64,000 nt of DNA from Breviolum minutum Mf 1.05b.01 (lineage: Eukaryota; Sar; Dinophyceae; Suessiales; Symbiodiniaceae), in the NCBI GenBank assembly GCA_000507305.1, contig DF239774.1:62001-126000 (forward strand), given 5' to 3'. The notes below the pieces were generated by a model. That model did not search any database and was not told the origin of the DNA. It worked only from the letters and a program-made list of their open reading frames with translations. Shown here one piece after another: positions 34,292 to 44,277 of this stretch (position 1 is its first letter; each line of letters opens with the position of its first letter). A program made the position numbers and the translations under genes.

Positions 34292-37139
34292 GGGCCCGGA
34301 AGCGATTTGGATTCGACCAGGTCTCAGATTTTCTGGAGATGGATGGGCCACTGAAAGCTCATGATGAAACTTGGCAAGTTTTTGAATCAATGTTCGAAGC
34401 CATGGGATGATTTTCACCTTCGAAAATGGATCAATTTGGCTCCTAAACATGGGATATCTATGATGATAAGTGACTATTTTGATAGGAAATGACATCTTCA
34501 AACAAACCATTGATGTTCAGGGGTAAACTCGCTGCGAAGTTTTTTTTGGGGAGTAATTCCGCAAAAATCCTCTAGGGAAATTCTGGGAGAATTTTCTTAT
34601 TGATCCCAGGGGGTCACCTGATCAGTCATTGAAATTTTGGGAGAATTCTGGGAGCGGCACCACAAAAACAAATCAGTTGACCCCCCCAGAAAAAAGACAT
34701 ATACCTGGAACGCCAAGTGTCCTATTTTTTTAGGCAACTTTACCCCTAAAACCAGCAACTATTGCCTTAAAATAGGGCACTTGGCTTTCCAGGTATGTGT
34801 TCTTTTTTGGTTGGAGTTGCACACTCTTTATCGAAGAAAAGACTTTGTTGCAATTCGGCCCACCAAATCATCTTTATCATGGGAATCTAAGGGGGCCCCC
34901 CCCAATGCCACCACCTCCAAGAAATAGCCGGCCTTATTAAGGGATTATTAACGATTGGTTTCCCTTAATAAGGCCTTATTTCTTGGCGGGGGGGCGGGTG
35001 GCATTGGGGGGGCCCCCTTAGATTCCCATGACTTTAGAGAAGGGCATGGTTTTGTCGGAGGGGGCAGACGTAGATGTTGATGGGGTCCCCAAGCTCGTGA
35101 ATGGCTAGGCTAGATGGATCACTGGTCAGATCGCCGAATTTTCGCGGCCAAGACATGTTTAAAAACAAAATCCAGTGCACCAAAAAAACAGTTTTTTTCA
35201 ATGCTTGTCCATATAGAGTCTTGTAGTTTATATGATTTATATGGTTGGTACATGTCAACTACTGATCCTTGCGGTCATTTATCATCCCGAGAGCCGCCGT
35301 ATGAAATAGATGCTACCTGCAAACATTGATCTGGGCAATTTATAAAGACCTCAGCCGAGGTCACCTCAAATGGTGGTTTACTAAGGTTCCCAAATGGCCT
35401 TAAATCAGGTTAATGATATAACATAAATTGCCCAGATTGATGTCACCCCTTGCATTTTCAAGACCTGAACTCTGAGGAACTTCAACAGGAAGGCCTCTTA
35501 CATGAGTGGCATCCAGGAATGTTCGTGAAACTTGGCGAAGAACTGCCTGCGAACGAAGTTGGTAACTAGACCCTCCGTTTGGGTGTCAAATTTCAGCCCC
35601 AAACGGTCTGTTTTTGATGGTTTTTTGGGGTCCAAATTTCAGACTTTTTTTGAGGATTCAGGTAGTTATTTCCCAACAGGATCCATATTGCCGCACGTTT
35701 TTGTTCCTTCTGTTTCGATCTATTTTGCACTCCTTGGGGGACGGTGGCGCGATATGATTTTCCAGCCCAATAAGAACTTGTTCACTTGTTCCATTAAATT
35801 ATTATGCATGGTAGTACTCGGTCCGGTAGTATCAATTGCATCAAAGTAAAGATTAAACATGTTGTTTTCAATGTCCGTCTCAAAATGCATTTCGAAGGAC
35901 ATACGTTTCTACACATGGTTTCAATCAGTCAACAAACCCTTCACCAACATGTCAGTCAATAAACCTACGAGCATGAAGCCTTTCTTAGCCATCACTGCTA
36001 ATGAAGCCAGGTAATGGTATGGACTCATGGACTGCTTGCGTTTTATAATCTCTGAAATTTAAATAATTTTAAGTCAAGGAGTGACTTTCACTAGACTAGA
36101 CAACGTTTGGGTTAACTTCCTGTCGCAAGTTTGTGGCATTCAAATTTGATTTTGATGGATGTCAAAAAAAGGGCGGGATTGAAATACCAAGAAAACCATT
36201 GGCCTAAAATGTTTTCGGCATTGCCTTGAAGATGTTGTTTAATTTTTTGGTGTCACATGTGTAAAATCATGTTTGTATTTTGTCAAAATATGATATGTTG
36301 GCACATTTTGGCTCAGCTACAGATTGTACATAAACTTCTAAATCTTGGGTTTTTCTGTTTGAAGACTATTACCTACACCCCCAAACCTATCCCAAACTCC
36401 CATCCTCATTTTCCGAAAGTCATGTCGCCAACGTTGCTTTCCACATCTTTCCCCCAAATTTTTCGACGACCTCAGGATCTTTGTTTCACATCAATGGCTT
36501 GGTTTCAATCATCCAGATCCTCAAGGTGGCATCACCGATGGGAATGAGTCGACCTGAAATTTTCAGAGGGATCCGGGATGACTTCTGTTTTAACGAACAG
36601 CGAAAGGATACCTAAAAGTCGATGGGCCTTGAAAAAGGGTACTGTACGGACTCCTTTTTGAATATGGCTATTCTTAGTATCTATGCTAAATTTCTGGGAA
36701 ATCCGGGGTGGATTAGAAGGGTGACCGTCGTTTAGATTCTTCATTGGAACCATGGGAGTTGGGAGTTCGATATGGCACTTCCACGATGGGATCATCTGAA
36801 AGGAATGGAGTATGTATTTTGTATACAGATGAAATGCTGTAAAAACCGTACGAACAAAGATGGAATGGAACCTGTACTACACCCCCGAAGCTTAACATAG
36901 AACCTGAAAATGATTGTTTGGAAGATGATTTTCTTCTTCCAGGGAGCCCATAGTCTCAGGTTCCAGCCGTTAATCTTCCGCGGTGTGGTTAAAAGAAAAA
37001 ATGAAGTTTTGAAGATCATTTGTTTGCCCTCTTCAGAAGTGGAACCTGGTGGTGTTTGGCAAAAGTCGGGGCCTTTCCAGGCGATCAAGCAATGTGTTTG
37101 CGGCAGTTCTTCAACAACATCATCACTGGGAAAAGGGAG
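34292..37139 (+). CDS. gene with ankyrin-like and SHQWLG segments
   Basis: Exons 34292-34405, 35038-35103, 35463-35561, 35929-36010, 36365-36525 and 37015-37139 join with matching phases. Exon 1: ARKRFGFDQVSDFLEMDGPL then KAHDETWQVFESMFEAM. Exon 2: LSEGADVDVDGVPKLVN, ankyrin-like. Exon 3: LNSEELQQEGLLHEWHPGMF. Exon 5: PKFFDDLRIFVSHQWLGFNH then PDPQ; the FVSHxW...HPDP motif recurs in large protist proteins as I remember it, function unknown to me. Exon 6: SGTWWCLAKVGAFPGDQAMC. Exon 1 would need a GA donor and exon 6 a GC donor; the others use GT or GC. Start and stop are outside the model. Confidence 0.5.
34701..34796. repeat. family K inverted-repeat element
   Basis: ATACCTGGAACGCCAAGTG...CCTATTTT and its complement AAAATAGGGCACTTGG...CCAGGTAT. 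The only copy seen in the window. Confidence 0.8.
34879..35030. repeat. family E element, long inverted ends
   Basis: CATGGGAATCTAAGGGGGCC and GGCCCCCTTAGATTCCCATG are perfect complements, continuing inward through CCCAATGCCACC / GGTGGCATTGGG. The next exon starts at 35038, eight bases after the element. Confidence 0.95.
35329..35437. repeat. family L inverted-repeat element
   Basis: ATCTGGGCAATTTA at left, TAAATTGCCCAGAT at right, with inner CCGAGGTCACCTCAAATGGT also found in 56446-56588. Confidence 0.75.
36878..36987. repeat. family C inverted-repeat element
   Basis: TACACCCCCGAAGCTTAACA at left, GTTAATCTTCCGCGGTGTGG at right. Confidence 0.7.
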
Positions 37140-37220
37140 GCTGGCAGGATGACATGATGACATGTTGGCTGGAAAAGTTGGCGTTTTTTGCCTGGACATT
37201 TGCCAAATATTTGCCGAACA

Positions 37221-37326
37221 GTTGGTGGTTTCAAATCAAATGTTTTTTTTTTACCTCCATTTGGGGTTGATTCCCATTTTGACTCATATATTTTTCAAGT
37301 GGGTTGAAACCACCAACTCCAACTAG
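37221..37326. repeat. family A element
   Basis: GTTGGTGGTTTCAAATCAAA at left and GGGTTGAAACCACCAACTCC then AACTAG at right; the last AACT is duplicated. Confidence 0.7.
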
Positions 37327-37700
37327 TTGTGATCTTGAAACGACAGAAATTCCTGATTCCATTTTCAACCCAGACAGTCAAACCAGAAAGCCAAATCACA
37401 AAGCCGATTGAGATGCCCTGTCATTTTTTCCAGAAAGGCCTGAGGGATATGAGGGGAACTGACTTACTTGGCTTCTTAATCTTGATGATGATGATGATGA
37501 TGACGACCATGATTCTTGCACAATTACTGTCACAATTATATATTTACTTCCATTACATATAGTGTTTGTAGATTCGTTTCTTTGTAATTATATTTTGTGA
37601 TGATGTTGATATATGGGGATGTATAAAAAAAAACCCGTCCTTTCGATCACATCTTCGGGGGAGATAGGATTTTGAGAGCATGATATAGAGGCATCAAAAA

Positions 37701-37941
37701 TGCAGGGCCAACCCCCATATGCTGATGCTGATGATCCAAATCAATGCCACAAACCGATCCAACCAACTCCCCTCCTTCTATTTGTGTGCACACCGCACTT
37801 CCCGCACCACCTGGGCGTCCTTGGAAGCCAAGTGAAACCATAGGTGGAGTCCGACATTGTGACGGACAATCCCAATGAAGGTCCCTTTAATTGTGGCGGG
37901 CCTGCAATGCTGAGAGACGGATACATTTTCTTAGCAGCTTG
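37701..37941 (+). CDS. exon interrupted by in-frame TAG
   Basis: After AAAAATGCAG the frame reads GQPPYADADDPNQCHKPIQP, then LLLFVCTPHFPHHLGVLGSQ VKP, meets TAG at 37841-37843, and continues in the same frame VESDIVTDNPNEGPFNCGGP then AMLRDGYIFLAAW to donor TTG|GTGAAG. Reading through would give 79 sense codons. Either a nonsense mutation broke the exon, the base is wrong, or the real gene is the open minus frame over the same bases. No family recognised. Confidence 0.4.
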
Positions 37942-37971
37942 GTGAAGGGTGCCCTTCCTGAAACAAAAAAA

Positions 37972-38078
37972 TACGCCCTGGATGATTAACATGGAACAAA
38001 CAAATCAACCATTTAGAAAGGAAGATGATCGTCCAAACCTCCAAGATTATGTTCCAGCCGTTAATCTTCAGGGGTGTA
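37972..38078. repeat. family C inverted-repeat element
   Basis: TACGCCCTGGATGATTAACA at left, CGTTAATCTTCAGGGGTGTA at right. Confidence 0.75.
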
Positions 38079-38112
38079 TTGAAACAATGGACTTTTGAGG
38101 TGTTTCCGTCAG

Positions 38113-38171
38113 ACAATTTGGCTGGGAGACCAGGTGGAGCAGGGATCAGTTGCCATTGTTTTTCGCTCCAG
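38113..38171 (+). CDS. candidate exon
   Basis: Acceptor TTTCCGTCAG and donor CCAG|GTTATT enclose TIWLGDQVEQGSVAIVFRS in one frame; the other two plus frames are open too. Confidence 0.3.
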
Positions 38172-38909
38172 GTTATTGTACAAATGATTTCCGAGAAATT
38201 GAACAGCAGTTGAATCCCCTCAGGACTTTATTAACACCCAAAATAAAGCAATCGGGTCTTGAAGCGTCGGGTCTATGGTCATGGGAGGGTGCCCGAAGTG
38301 AATCCTTTCGTTTTCACGATGGATAATAGGCCAAAATCAACAGCACCACAGAAACCATTCAGGGAAAAGGTCTCAAAAATGGGTGGCAGTAACGATTGCT
38401 AGAGGAATCCTTCCAGAAATGCGCAGCGCTTAATTGAAATTGGCGAATGATTATAACTTGGCCTAGATCGAATTTAGAATCAATCATGACCATAGAATAT
38501 ATGTGATAGAATAGTATACGTAGTTAGAATTATGCGTACTTCGCGTTTTATGTAACAGAATCATGGTAATTAACCGGTTTCGCCGTTTAACCAGTCGAGT
38601 TCATTCGAGTTCACAACCGTTGAGTTTGCCAAGGATTGGTTTGCCATTCCTCAACTCACTGCCAGAGCATCAGGCCCCCAGTGAGGGGTGGTGATTTCGC
38701 TGAAAGCAAGAAACAACAGAACTAAACTTACTGAGATGAGGGGCGAGCGCACTGAGATGAGTTGATGATAGAATTCCCTACTCAAAAAGTAATTTGAGTA
38801 GTTTAAAAAATCCGTAAAGAATCTCATCTTGATGATGAATTTCAAAATCTCAAAAAGAATATCCAAAAAAAGAACAACTTTTATGACACTCGGCTCCTGG
38901 GCGGTTGAG
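38172..38909. other. no gene seen
   Basis: AT-rich mixed sequence; open frames are short and hydrophobic by composition only. Confidence 0.4.
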
Positions 38910-39887
38910 GTGTCAATGAAGATGCAGTGAAATCAGATGCTGCAGCAGCAGTTCAATCGATTCCTGCATATGTCAGGGAAGGGAAGTTGGGGGGCAAAGG
39001 TTGGTTCGTCGAAGGAAGGATTTGAACCTTACGGATTCTTATGGACCTTACTCAACTGAACAAACCCTTGGGAATTGTAGAGAGTGGCTCACTTTTTGGG
39101 TTCCATTTTTGAGTAGAAGTTCAACATTGTTGACCTGCAATTGAGAGATGTGGGATAGGGCATCAGTTGAGTTTTGACGAGTTATAGTTCTATAGCTGGC
39201 TTTTGTGAAAAGATAGGGGTGAACATGAAGTTGGGCGTAATCGATGTCTAGAAGTGTTTTTTTTCTGGCTGAATTTTGCACATCAGAAGTTCACATAGGC
39301 TACTTATTTGCAGATTGAAAAGCTGTCAAGTAATGGAATGTGTGAAGTTGCAGCAGTTTCTATATTACAAGTCTCATGTTCAGAGGCATATCAGCTGTTT
39401 GAAACTAGTTGAGGGTGTACATTTCTCCATGGTAGGCGCGTAATTAGTAATTATATATGTTCATAATATTTATATTAATAAAAACATGTGCATAGATGCA
39501 GATATACATGCATATGCAGATGCAGTACTACAAGTAGTCAAGTAATCGCAGTGTGTTTGACTCCAGGTTATTGGGAAACCCTGGCCCATAAGGATCAGCA
39601 CATGAAATTGCTGATGACGGAATGCGTGTCAAACCAACCAATGAAATTGGTTGGATCTACCCCTTCCACCCAGCAACAGTGGCATTTTTTCAGGTCTATA
39701 GGGATTTTTTTTACCTAAAAAAATTAATGTCATCCTGGGTGGGTTTTCCTACTAGAATGCCACTTGCAGTCCTTGATCTTCAGATCCGGTTCAGAGTGAC
39801 TTGCCGAAAAATTGCCAGGTAGAAGTGGCGAACTTGTTCGTCGCATTGGTCCCGTCATTGTTCCATAATGAGACGCTTGGCTCTCTT
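38910..39887 (+). CDS. four-exon gene, unknown function
   Basis: Exons 38910-39007, 39314-39407, 39567-39649 and 39819-39887 join in phase. They read VNEDAVKSDAAAAVQSIPAY..., IEKLSSNGMCEVAAVSILQV then SCSEAYQLFET, YWETLAHKDQHMKLLMTECV, and VEVANLFVALVPSLFHNETL. Acceptors TTTGCAG, CTCCAG and TGCCAG are good; donors GTCGAA, GTTGAG and GTTGGA are acceptable. The alternating helical segments could be an armadillo/HEAT or ankyrin-type solenoid, but I cannot show repeats. Exon 3 could instead extend to 39694. Confidence 0.5.
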
Positions 39888-40182
39888 GTTTTTTGTTGGG
39901 GGGGGGGGGGTAAAAGTAGACGGATTCAAAAACGATCCTTTTTGGAATCAGTTTTACCAAGTAAGATGTATCTAGGGGGTTCTTGAGCTTAGTCTCATTT
40001 GCTATAGCTATCTTGTCAATAGCTGTTTCTGTTTCCCTTAAATAGGTGGTAGGTGATATGACGAGTCTTCAAAAGTAGTGGCTCACTTTCCTTGTCATGG
40101 CTGTCTTCAAATCATTGTGTGGATGTGTGTTTTCCTTTTGTTTTAGAGGCGTCACGCAGCTAAATTCTTCAAATCCCATAGG

Positions 40183-40522
40183 TAGCGCTAGCAAAACCGC
40201 TAGGTTTGGCGCTAGTGTTTTTGGCAAAGAGTTAATAAAGGACAGCATTTAGTGTTGCGTTAGTGTGCAAGGTTTGTATGCAGCAGGCTGCTACTCCTGC
40301 GCTGCTATTCCTGTTACGGTTACTACTGCTACTGCTACTACTGCTACTACTGCTACTTCTGCTGCTTCTGCTGCTTCTGCTACTACTGCTACTACTGCTA
40401 CTACTGCTACTACTACTGCTACTACTGCTACTACTGCTACTACTGCTACTACTGCTACTACTGCTACTACTGCAACTACTGCTACTACTGCTACTACTGC
40501 TAGTGCTACTATACTACTACTT

Positions 40523-40554
<32 letters not shown>

Positions 40555-40626
40555 GCAACTTCTGCTACTACTGCTACTACTGCTAGTACTACTATACTAC
40601 TACTACTGCTACTGCTAATGCTACTG

Positions 40627-40660
<34 letters not shown>

Positions 40661-40726
40661 TACTGTTTCTTTTCTGCTTTTCTGCGTTTTGGTATTCGTT
40701 TTTTGGCGCTAGCTTTCCGCTAGCAA
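40183..40726. repeat. trinucleotide array with GCTAGC flanks
   Basis: About 350 bp of CTA/CTG/CTT triplets (roughly 40316-40665) lie between related sequences: AGCGCTAGCAAAACCGCTAG and TTTGGCGCTAGT at left, TTTTGGCGCTAGC and TTCCGCTAGCAAAA at right. Leu/Thr-rich frames across it are artefacts of the repeat. Confidence 0.85.
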
Positions 40727-40793
40727 AAATTCAATATGAGGCCTGTTTCTGCAGGTACCCCATAGTGGCCATCCATAGTCTGCATTTTTGCAG

Positions 40794-40861
40794 GGCAAGC
40801 TTTCTACTGGGTCAAAGGGGGCTTGGCGTGCAACAGCGCGGCAACATTAGCTTATACCATG
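40794..40861 (+). CDS. candidate exon
   Basis: Acceptor CATTTTTGCAG and donor ATG|GTACTG enclose QAFYWVKGGLACNSAATLAY then TM, or ASFLLGQRGLGVQQRGNIS in another frame. Family unknown. Confidence 0.4.
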
Positions 40862-41300
40862 GTACTGTAAAGAAATCGCAATGGCACTCATTCTTGCTGC
40901 TTTCCGTGTCTCCTCTGAAATCTTTTGTACAAACAACCGGATGATCAAACAAATTTGGGCGCTAGCTCTTTTTGCAGGAAACGAACCACTTTTTTTCAAG
41001 ACTAATTGATTTACTGCATTTTACTTGTATCTTCAGTATAACTTTTTTTACAAGTAAAACAAAAGGCGTCACGAATGGAATTCCGATTTAGAGCCAAAAG
41101 TGGGAACAAGACTTTTGACGAACCGTCATATATATATATATATACAATCACCCAATTGGCAGTATATACCACTTATATACCACTTATATATATATTGCTT
41201 TCTGGGGGATTATATGCTACCTACTACCTTTTATGGGAACCAGAAACAACCATTCATCTTGTGGCAACCCAGGCGTTTTCTTTACGCTCAGAAAATCTAG

Positions 41301-41382
41301 GGGGCCCAAACTGCACCGAATCTTGGGAAGAGTAGCCGCCGACCCACTTTACTTAGCCAACGAAGGGTTCACAAATAGGCAC
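41301..41382 (+). CDS. candidate exon
   Basis: Acceptor GAAAATCTAG and donor CAC|GTGAAT enclose GPKLHRILGRVAADPLYLAN then EGFTNRH. Helical and basic; family unknown. A family B element starts 24 bases downstream. Confidence 0.4.
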
Positions 41383-41405
41383 GTGAATCTCCAGCCAATG
41401 ACTAG

Positions 41406-41522
41406 CCTCCCTGAAACTAAGATAGCTCGTCTCTGAAAATCAATGGCTGGAAAGAAAATGTTCCTTTTGTAAAGGCCAATTTTCAGGGGCTTTGGGCTTT
41501 GGCTGTTAGTTTTAGGGAGTGT
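41406..41522. repeat. family B inverted-repeat element
   Basis: CCTCCCTGAAACTAAGATAG at left, GGCTGTTAGTTTTAGGGAGTG at right. Confidence 0.7.
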
Positions 41523-41845
41523 AAGTAACGATCTCGAGATCATGCCGTAGTGGTTTCATGGAACACTTTTAGGACGTCTATTGCTCATATGGGTGTATCC
41601 CAAACCCAGTAGGAGTCAGAAAGTCATCTAGTCAGGGCATTCTTGCATGTTGGATGTTGAGCAAACTTATCTAAAGTGACCAAGATATACCAAGATCGAT
41701 TCATACGATACTAATGTTACAGTCTTCCAGCTTCTACGTTAGACCTTAAACTGAAATCATGCTTGGCTCATATTTGTATGTGCACATGACTTCCAACCAG
41801 TAAGGCAGAGGGGTCGTGAAAAACTTATGAATCTCTCGGTTTTTA

Positions 41846-41966
41846 AGGGAGCTACGGGGAACAGCAGTTCACCTTTGAAAATAGGCCGTTTGACGCCCCA
41901 AAAGGAAAGGAGAAAGTATTCCAATCATCCATTTTCAGGCGCAAACTGTCAGTTTTAGGGAGGGTA
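41846..41966. repeat. family B element, degenerate
   Basis: Interior TTTGAAAATAGGCCG / CATCCATTTTCAGGCGCAAA and right end GTCAGTTTTAGGGAGGGTA are recognisable; the left end is eroded. Confidence 0.5.
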
Positions 41967-42069
41967 CCTGAAATGATCGATTTATGATTTATTTGGTCAA
42001 ATTATCGCGACGTCACACGACCTGCGTCCCCCAAAAAGGTTTCAGGAAAATCCAAGTTGGGTGAAAAAT

Positions 42070-42186
42070 TGCTGTTGATGGCTCAAATCCTGCACCACCT
42101 GGGATATGTTAAAATCCATAAATGGTGGGATAAAAACAAATATAAAAACTACCTATCAAACTGGTGCAACATTTCATCAACAGTAG
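42070..42186. repeat. family G inverted-repeat element
   Basis: CTGTTGATGGCTCAAATCCT at left and CATTTCATCAACAGTAG at right; same interior as 9367-9484. Confidence 0.65.
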
Positions 42187-42212
42187 GAACACAATTTCAT
42201 TCCTGGTAAGGA

Positions 42213-42327
42213 TATGGGTGTTTCCAAAAATAGGGATACCCCAAAATGGGTGGTGAAAATAATGGAAATCCCTATTTTTTAATGGATGATTTGGGGGGAA
42301 AACCCCACTATTTTCGGAAACACCCAT
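42213..42327. repeat. family F inverted-repeat element
   Basis: ATGGGTGTTTCCAAAAATAG at left and CGGAAACACCCAT at right. Confidence 0.75.
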
Positions 42328-42406
42328 ATGAAACTGCTGCCCAAACTCAGGACCAAGGCTTTTTGTAACTACGCTTCATGGCTCCTTCGCGGGTGGTGTC
42401 GTGCAG

Positions 42407-42495
42407 AACTGTGGTGTCATGTGTTGTCCAACAAGCCGGTGCCCCTGGCAGCAAGGGGCCGTAGGGGGCGGGACCTGGGAAACCTGACAGTTTAA
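42407..42495 (+). CDS. candidate exon, basic
   Basis: After GTCGTGCAG the frame reads LWCHVLSNKPVPLAARGRRG then RDLGNLTV-TAA. It is GC-rich relative to its flanks. A second plus frame and a minus frame are also open. Confidence 0.35.
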
Positions 42496-42860
42496 GAGCT
42501 TGCCGCTTGCAAGTGACTTGGTACCATCCCAAATTTGAAAGTGATTGTGTTTTTTCCCACCATTTTTCACAGGAGCTGCATCAGGTTGGGATGATCCCTA
42601 AACTCTAAAACCACTGCGATGTGTGTCTGTTAATCAGCTATATGTTTATATCAACTATGGTTTTATAAACTAATGCACAATCTCACAATCTCAACATATA
42701 CCTTGCCTGGTTAGCAAATGTTGACGGATTTTGTCCTGAAAAACCCTGGTGTCCAATCCTTGAGATTTTTCCCCACTGTCCTGGTGATGGCATGGATGGA
42801 TGAGATTGGATGAGCAGATTTTCACAAGTCCCCCCATTTTTTTCTCACAACTTTGTGGAT

Positions 42861-42953
42861 TACACTCCCTGAAACTGGGAGTTCAGTCTTTCCCAGAAAG
42901 GAATTTTGCATCTTCCAAACTATCCATTTTCAGGTGCAAACTCTTAGTTTCAG
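42861..42953. repeat. family B inverted-repeat element
   Basis: TACACTCCCTGAAACTGGGA at left; right end CAAACTCTTAGTTTCAG without the usual terminal GGGTGTA. Confidence 0.6.
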
Positions 42954-43288
42954 TTTTTTGGTAACGAAGGCGGAAGCCGGTGATGTACAGGTTTTTTTTT
43001 TTCAATGATGTATATATGGAGTGATTTTTTGGATGCATATGTCTATTTTCTATCGGAACTACTACTAGGTGGAAACCCGGCATCCCACCAAGACATTGGA
43101 AACCCGGGCGAATCGTTGATTCTCTTCTCTGCTCAGAAATAACTTTAAATCAACTAATTAATGATTTATAATGATTTTAATGGCGGCGGAAACCCCAGAA
43201 TGGATCTTCCGAAAGATCATCTTCTTTGTCTAACTTGATTTTCTGTCTGTTGCGTTTCACTGATTCATTTTCGGTGCTTCCCGCTCAG

Positions 43289-43405
43289 CTTTCCCTCGTG
43301 CCATCGTATTGGCAGAATCGCCTCAGGATACCCGTGTGATTCTGGTGTACACCTCTACAGAGGCAGAGTTCATGTTTCCTCTGACGCCCTGCTGCAACTA
43401 TGCCT
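43289..43405 (+). CDS. penultimate exon of gene ending 43774
   Basis: Acceptor TTCCCGCTCAG and donor GCCT|GTTGAT. The frame reads FPRAIVLAESPQDTRVILVY then TSTEAEFMFPLTPCCNYA, a mix of strands and helices. It is the only open plus frame with both sites. Its phase does not fit the terminal exon unless a GC donor at 43402 is used, so an exon may be missing. Confidence 0.5.
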
Positions 43406-43582
43406 GTTGATGACAGGGAGGTAGGAATCTCCAACTCAAAATCATGAAATTAAGTAACGAGATAGTAACGAGTCTAATCTAGATGGTAGTTTCAATTTGA
43501 ATGTTCTTTTTGTTTGGCAACTCATCTGATATTATTCAAATGGATTAGACTCACCACCCAGCAATTATGAACTGATTGGCAG

Positions 43583-43774
43583 GATTTTTTGAAGTATTTT
43601 GATGCGAGAAAGCAGACATTAGTGACAGTGACTTATCTTATCCCTTGGATACCCACAATAGACCCGGTCCCTTCCCAATCAAAAATCACCGTTGGATGTA
43701 AGAAACGCTGGATGTTTGTTTCTCTCCCAGACAGCGACCTCGGAAAGCAGAAAGCAATGACAACAAAAGAATAA
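43583..43774 (+). CDS. terminal exon, unknown protein
   Basis: After GATTGGCAG a frame runs 63 codons to TAA at 43772-43774: DFLKYFDARKQTLVTVTYLI, PWIPTIDPVPSQSKITVGCK, KRWMFVSLPDSDLGKQKAMT, TKE. Composition is convincing and the stop lies 43 bp before the spliced-leader relics, so this is probably the real gene end. No domain recognised. Confidence 0.55.
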   Translation, partial: DFLKYFDARKQTLVTVTYLIPWIPTIDPVPSQSKITVGCKKRWMFVSLPDSDLGKQKAMTTKE

Positions 43775-43817
43775 TCATCAATTTATTAGGGAGCCCTAAG
43801 AAGCCAAGACAAATCTT

Positions 43818-43861
43818 TAATTTTGGCTCAAGCATTTTCGCCCAAGCCATTTTGGCTTGAG
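43818..43861 (+). other. three tandem spliced-leader relics
   Basis: 43818-43832 matches CCATTTTGGCTCAAG at 13 of 15, 43833-43846 at 12 of 14 and 43847-43861 at 13 of 15. They lie head to tail with no spacer. This is the pattern described for dinoflagellate genes re-inserted from mRNA: the AG inside an old leader accepts a new leader, so each cycle leaves the same 15-nt remnant. Confidence 0.9.
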
Positions 43862-43863
43862 GA

Positions 43864-44262
43864 ATGGAGCCAGCCGTCCTGACCCTTTCTGTGATCTCGG
43901 TGGCGGGGAGTACCGACGGGAGCAAGGTCTCTTTGACCATCTCCAGCTGGCTGCGCGTCGGAGGGGAGGTAGAGCTGGACCGGGCCGCCCCGGGACGGCC
44001 TCCGCCCCGCGAGGGCGCAGCCCTTCTTACTCGTCCTCCCGGAGAGTACATCTTCGCGGCCGGGTCTCCCTTTCTGCCAGCAGCTCGCCCTCTCCACCTC
44101 CTCCGCGGGCGCCGCGCACATTGTTCTAGACATGCCATGTTTTGGGTTGCACATGGTTGCGCGCTTTGTGCCGGAATAGGTCAGGTTCTCCAGCTCAAAC
44201 GCTTTGATGCATCAGAAAGGAAGCGTTTGGAAAAGGCGTGTCCGGTGGGAAGTGGTGGATAA
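43864..44262 (+). CDS. intronless GC-rich retroposed ORF
   Basis: ATG lies two bases after the last leader relic and the frame runs 132 codons to TAA. It opens MEPAVLTLSVISVAGSTDGS and continues KVSLTISSWLRVGGEVELD. GC content is far above the surroundings. After about codon 75 another frame (STSSAGAAHIVLDMPCFGLH) looks better, so the copy may carry a frameshift and be a pseudogene. A long minus frame also exists but would read the leaders backwards. Family not recognised. Confidence 0.55.
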   Translation: MEPAVLTLSVISVAGSTDGSKVSLTISSWLRVGGEVELDRAAPGRPPPREGAALLTRPPGEYIFAAGSPFLPAARPLHLLRGRRAHCSRHAMFWVAHGCALCAGIGQVLQLKRFDASERKRLEKACPVGSGG

Positions 44263-44277
44263 AAGTCAGCGGCGTTT

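Noticed and set aside
40263..40944. Poly-Leu and Ala/Thr frames over 100 codons
   Set aside because: Triplet array; all frames in step with the repeat stay open.
43686..44138. 150-codon minus ORF over the GC-rich block
   Set aside because: It would translate the spliced-leader relics backwards; leader orientation and ATG position favour the plus strand.
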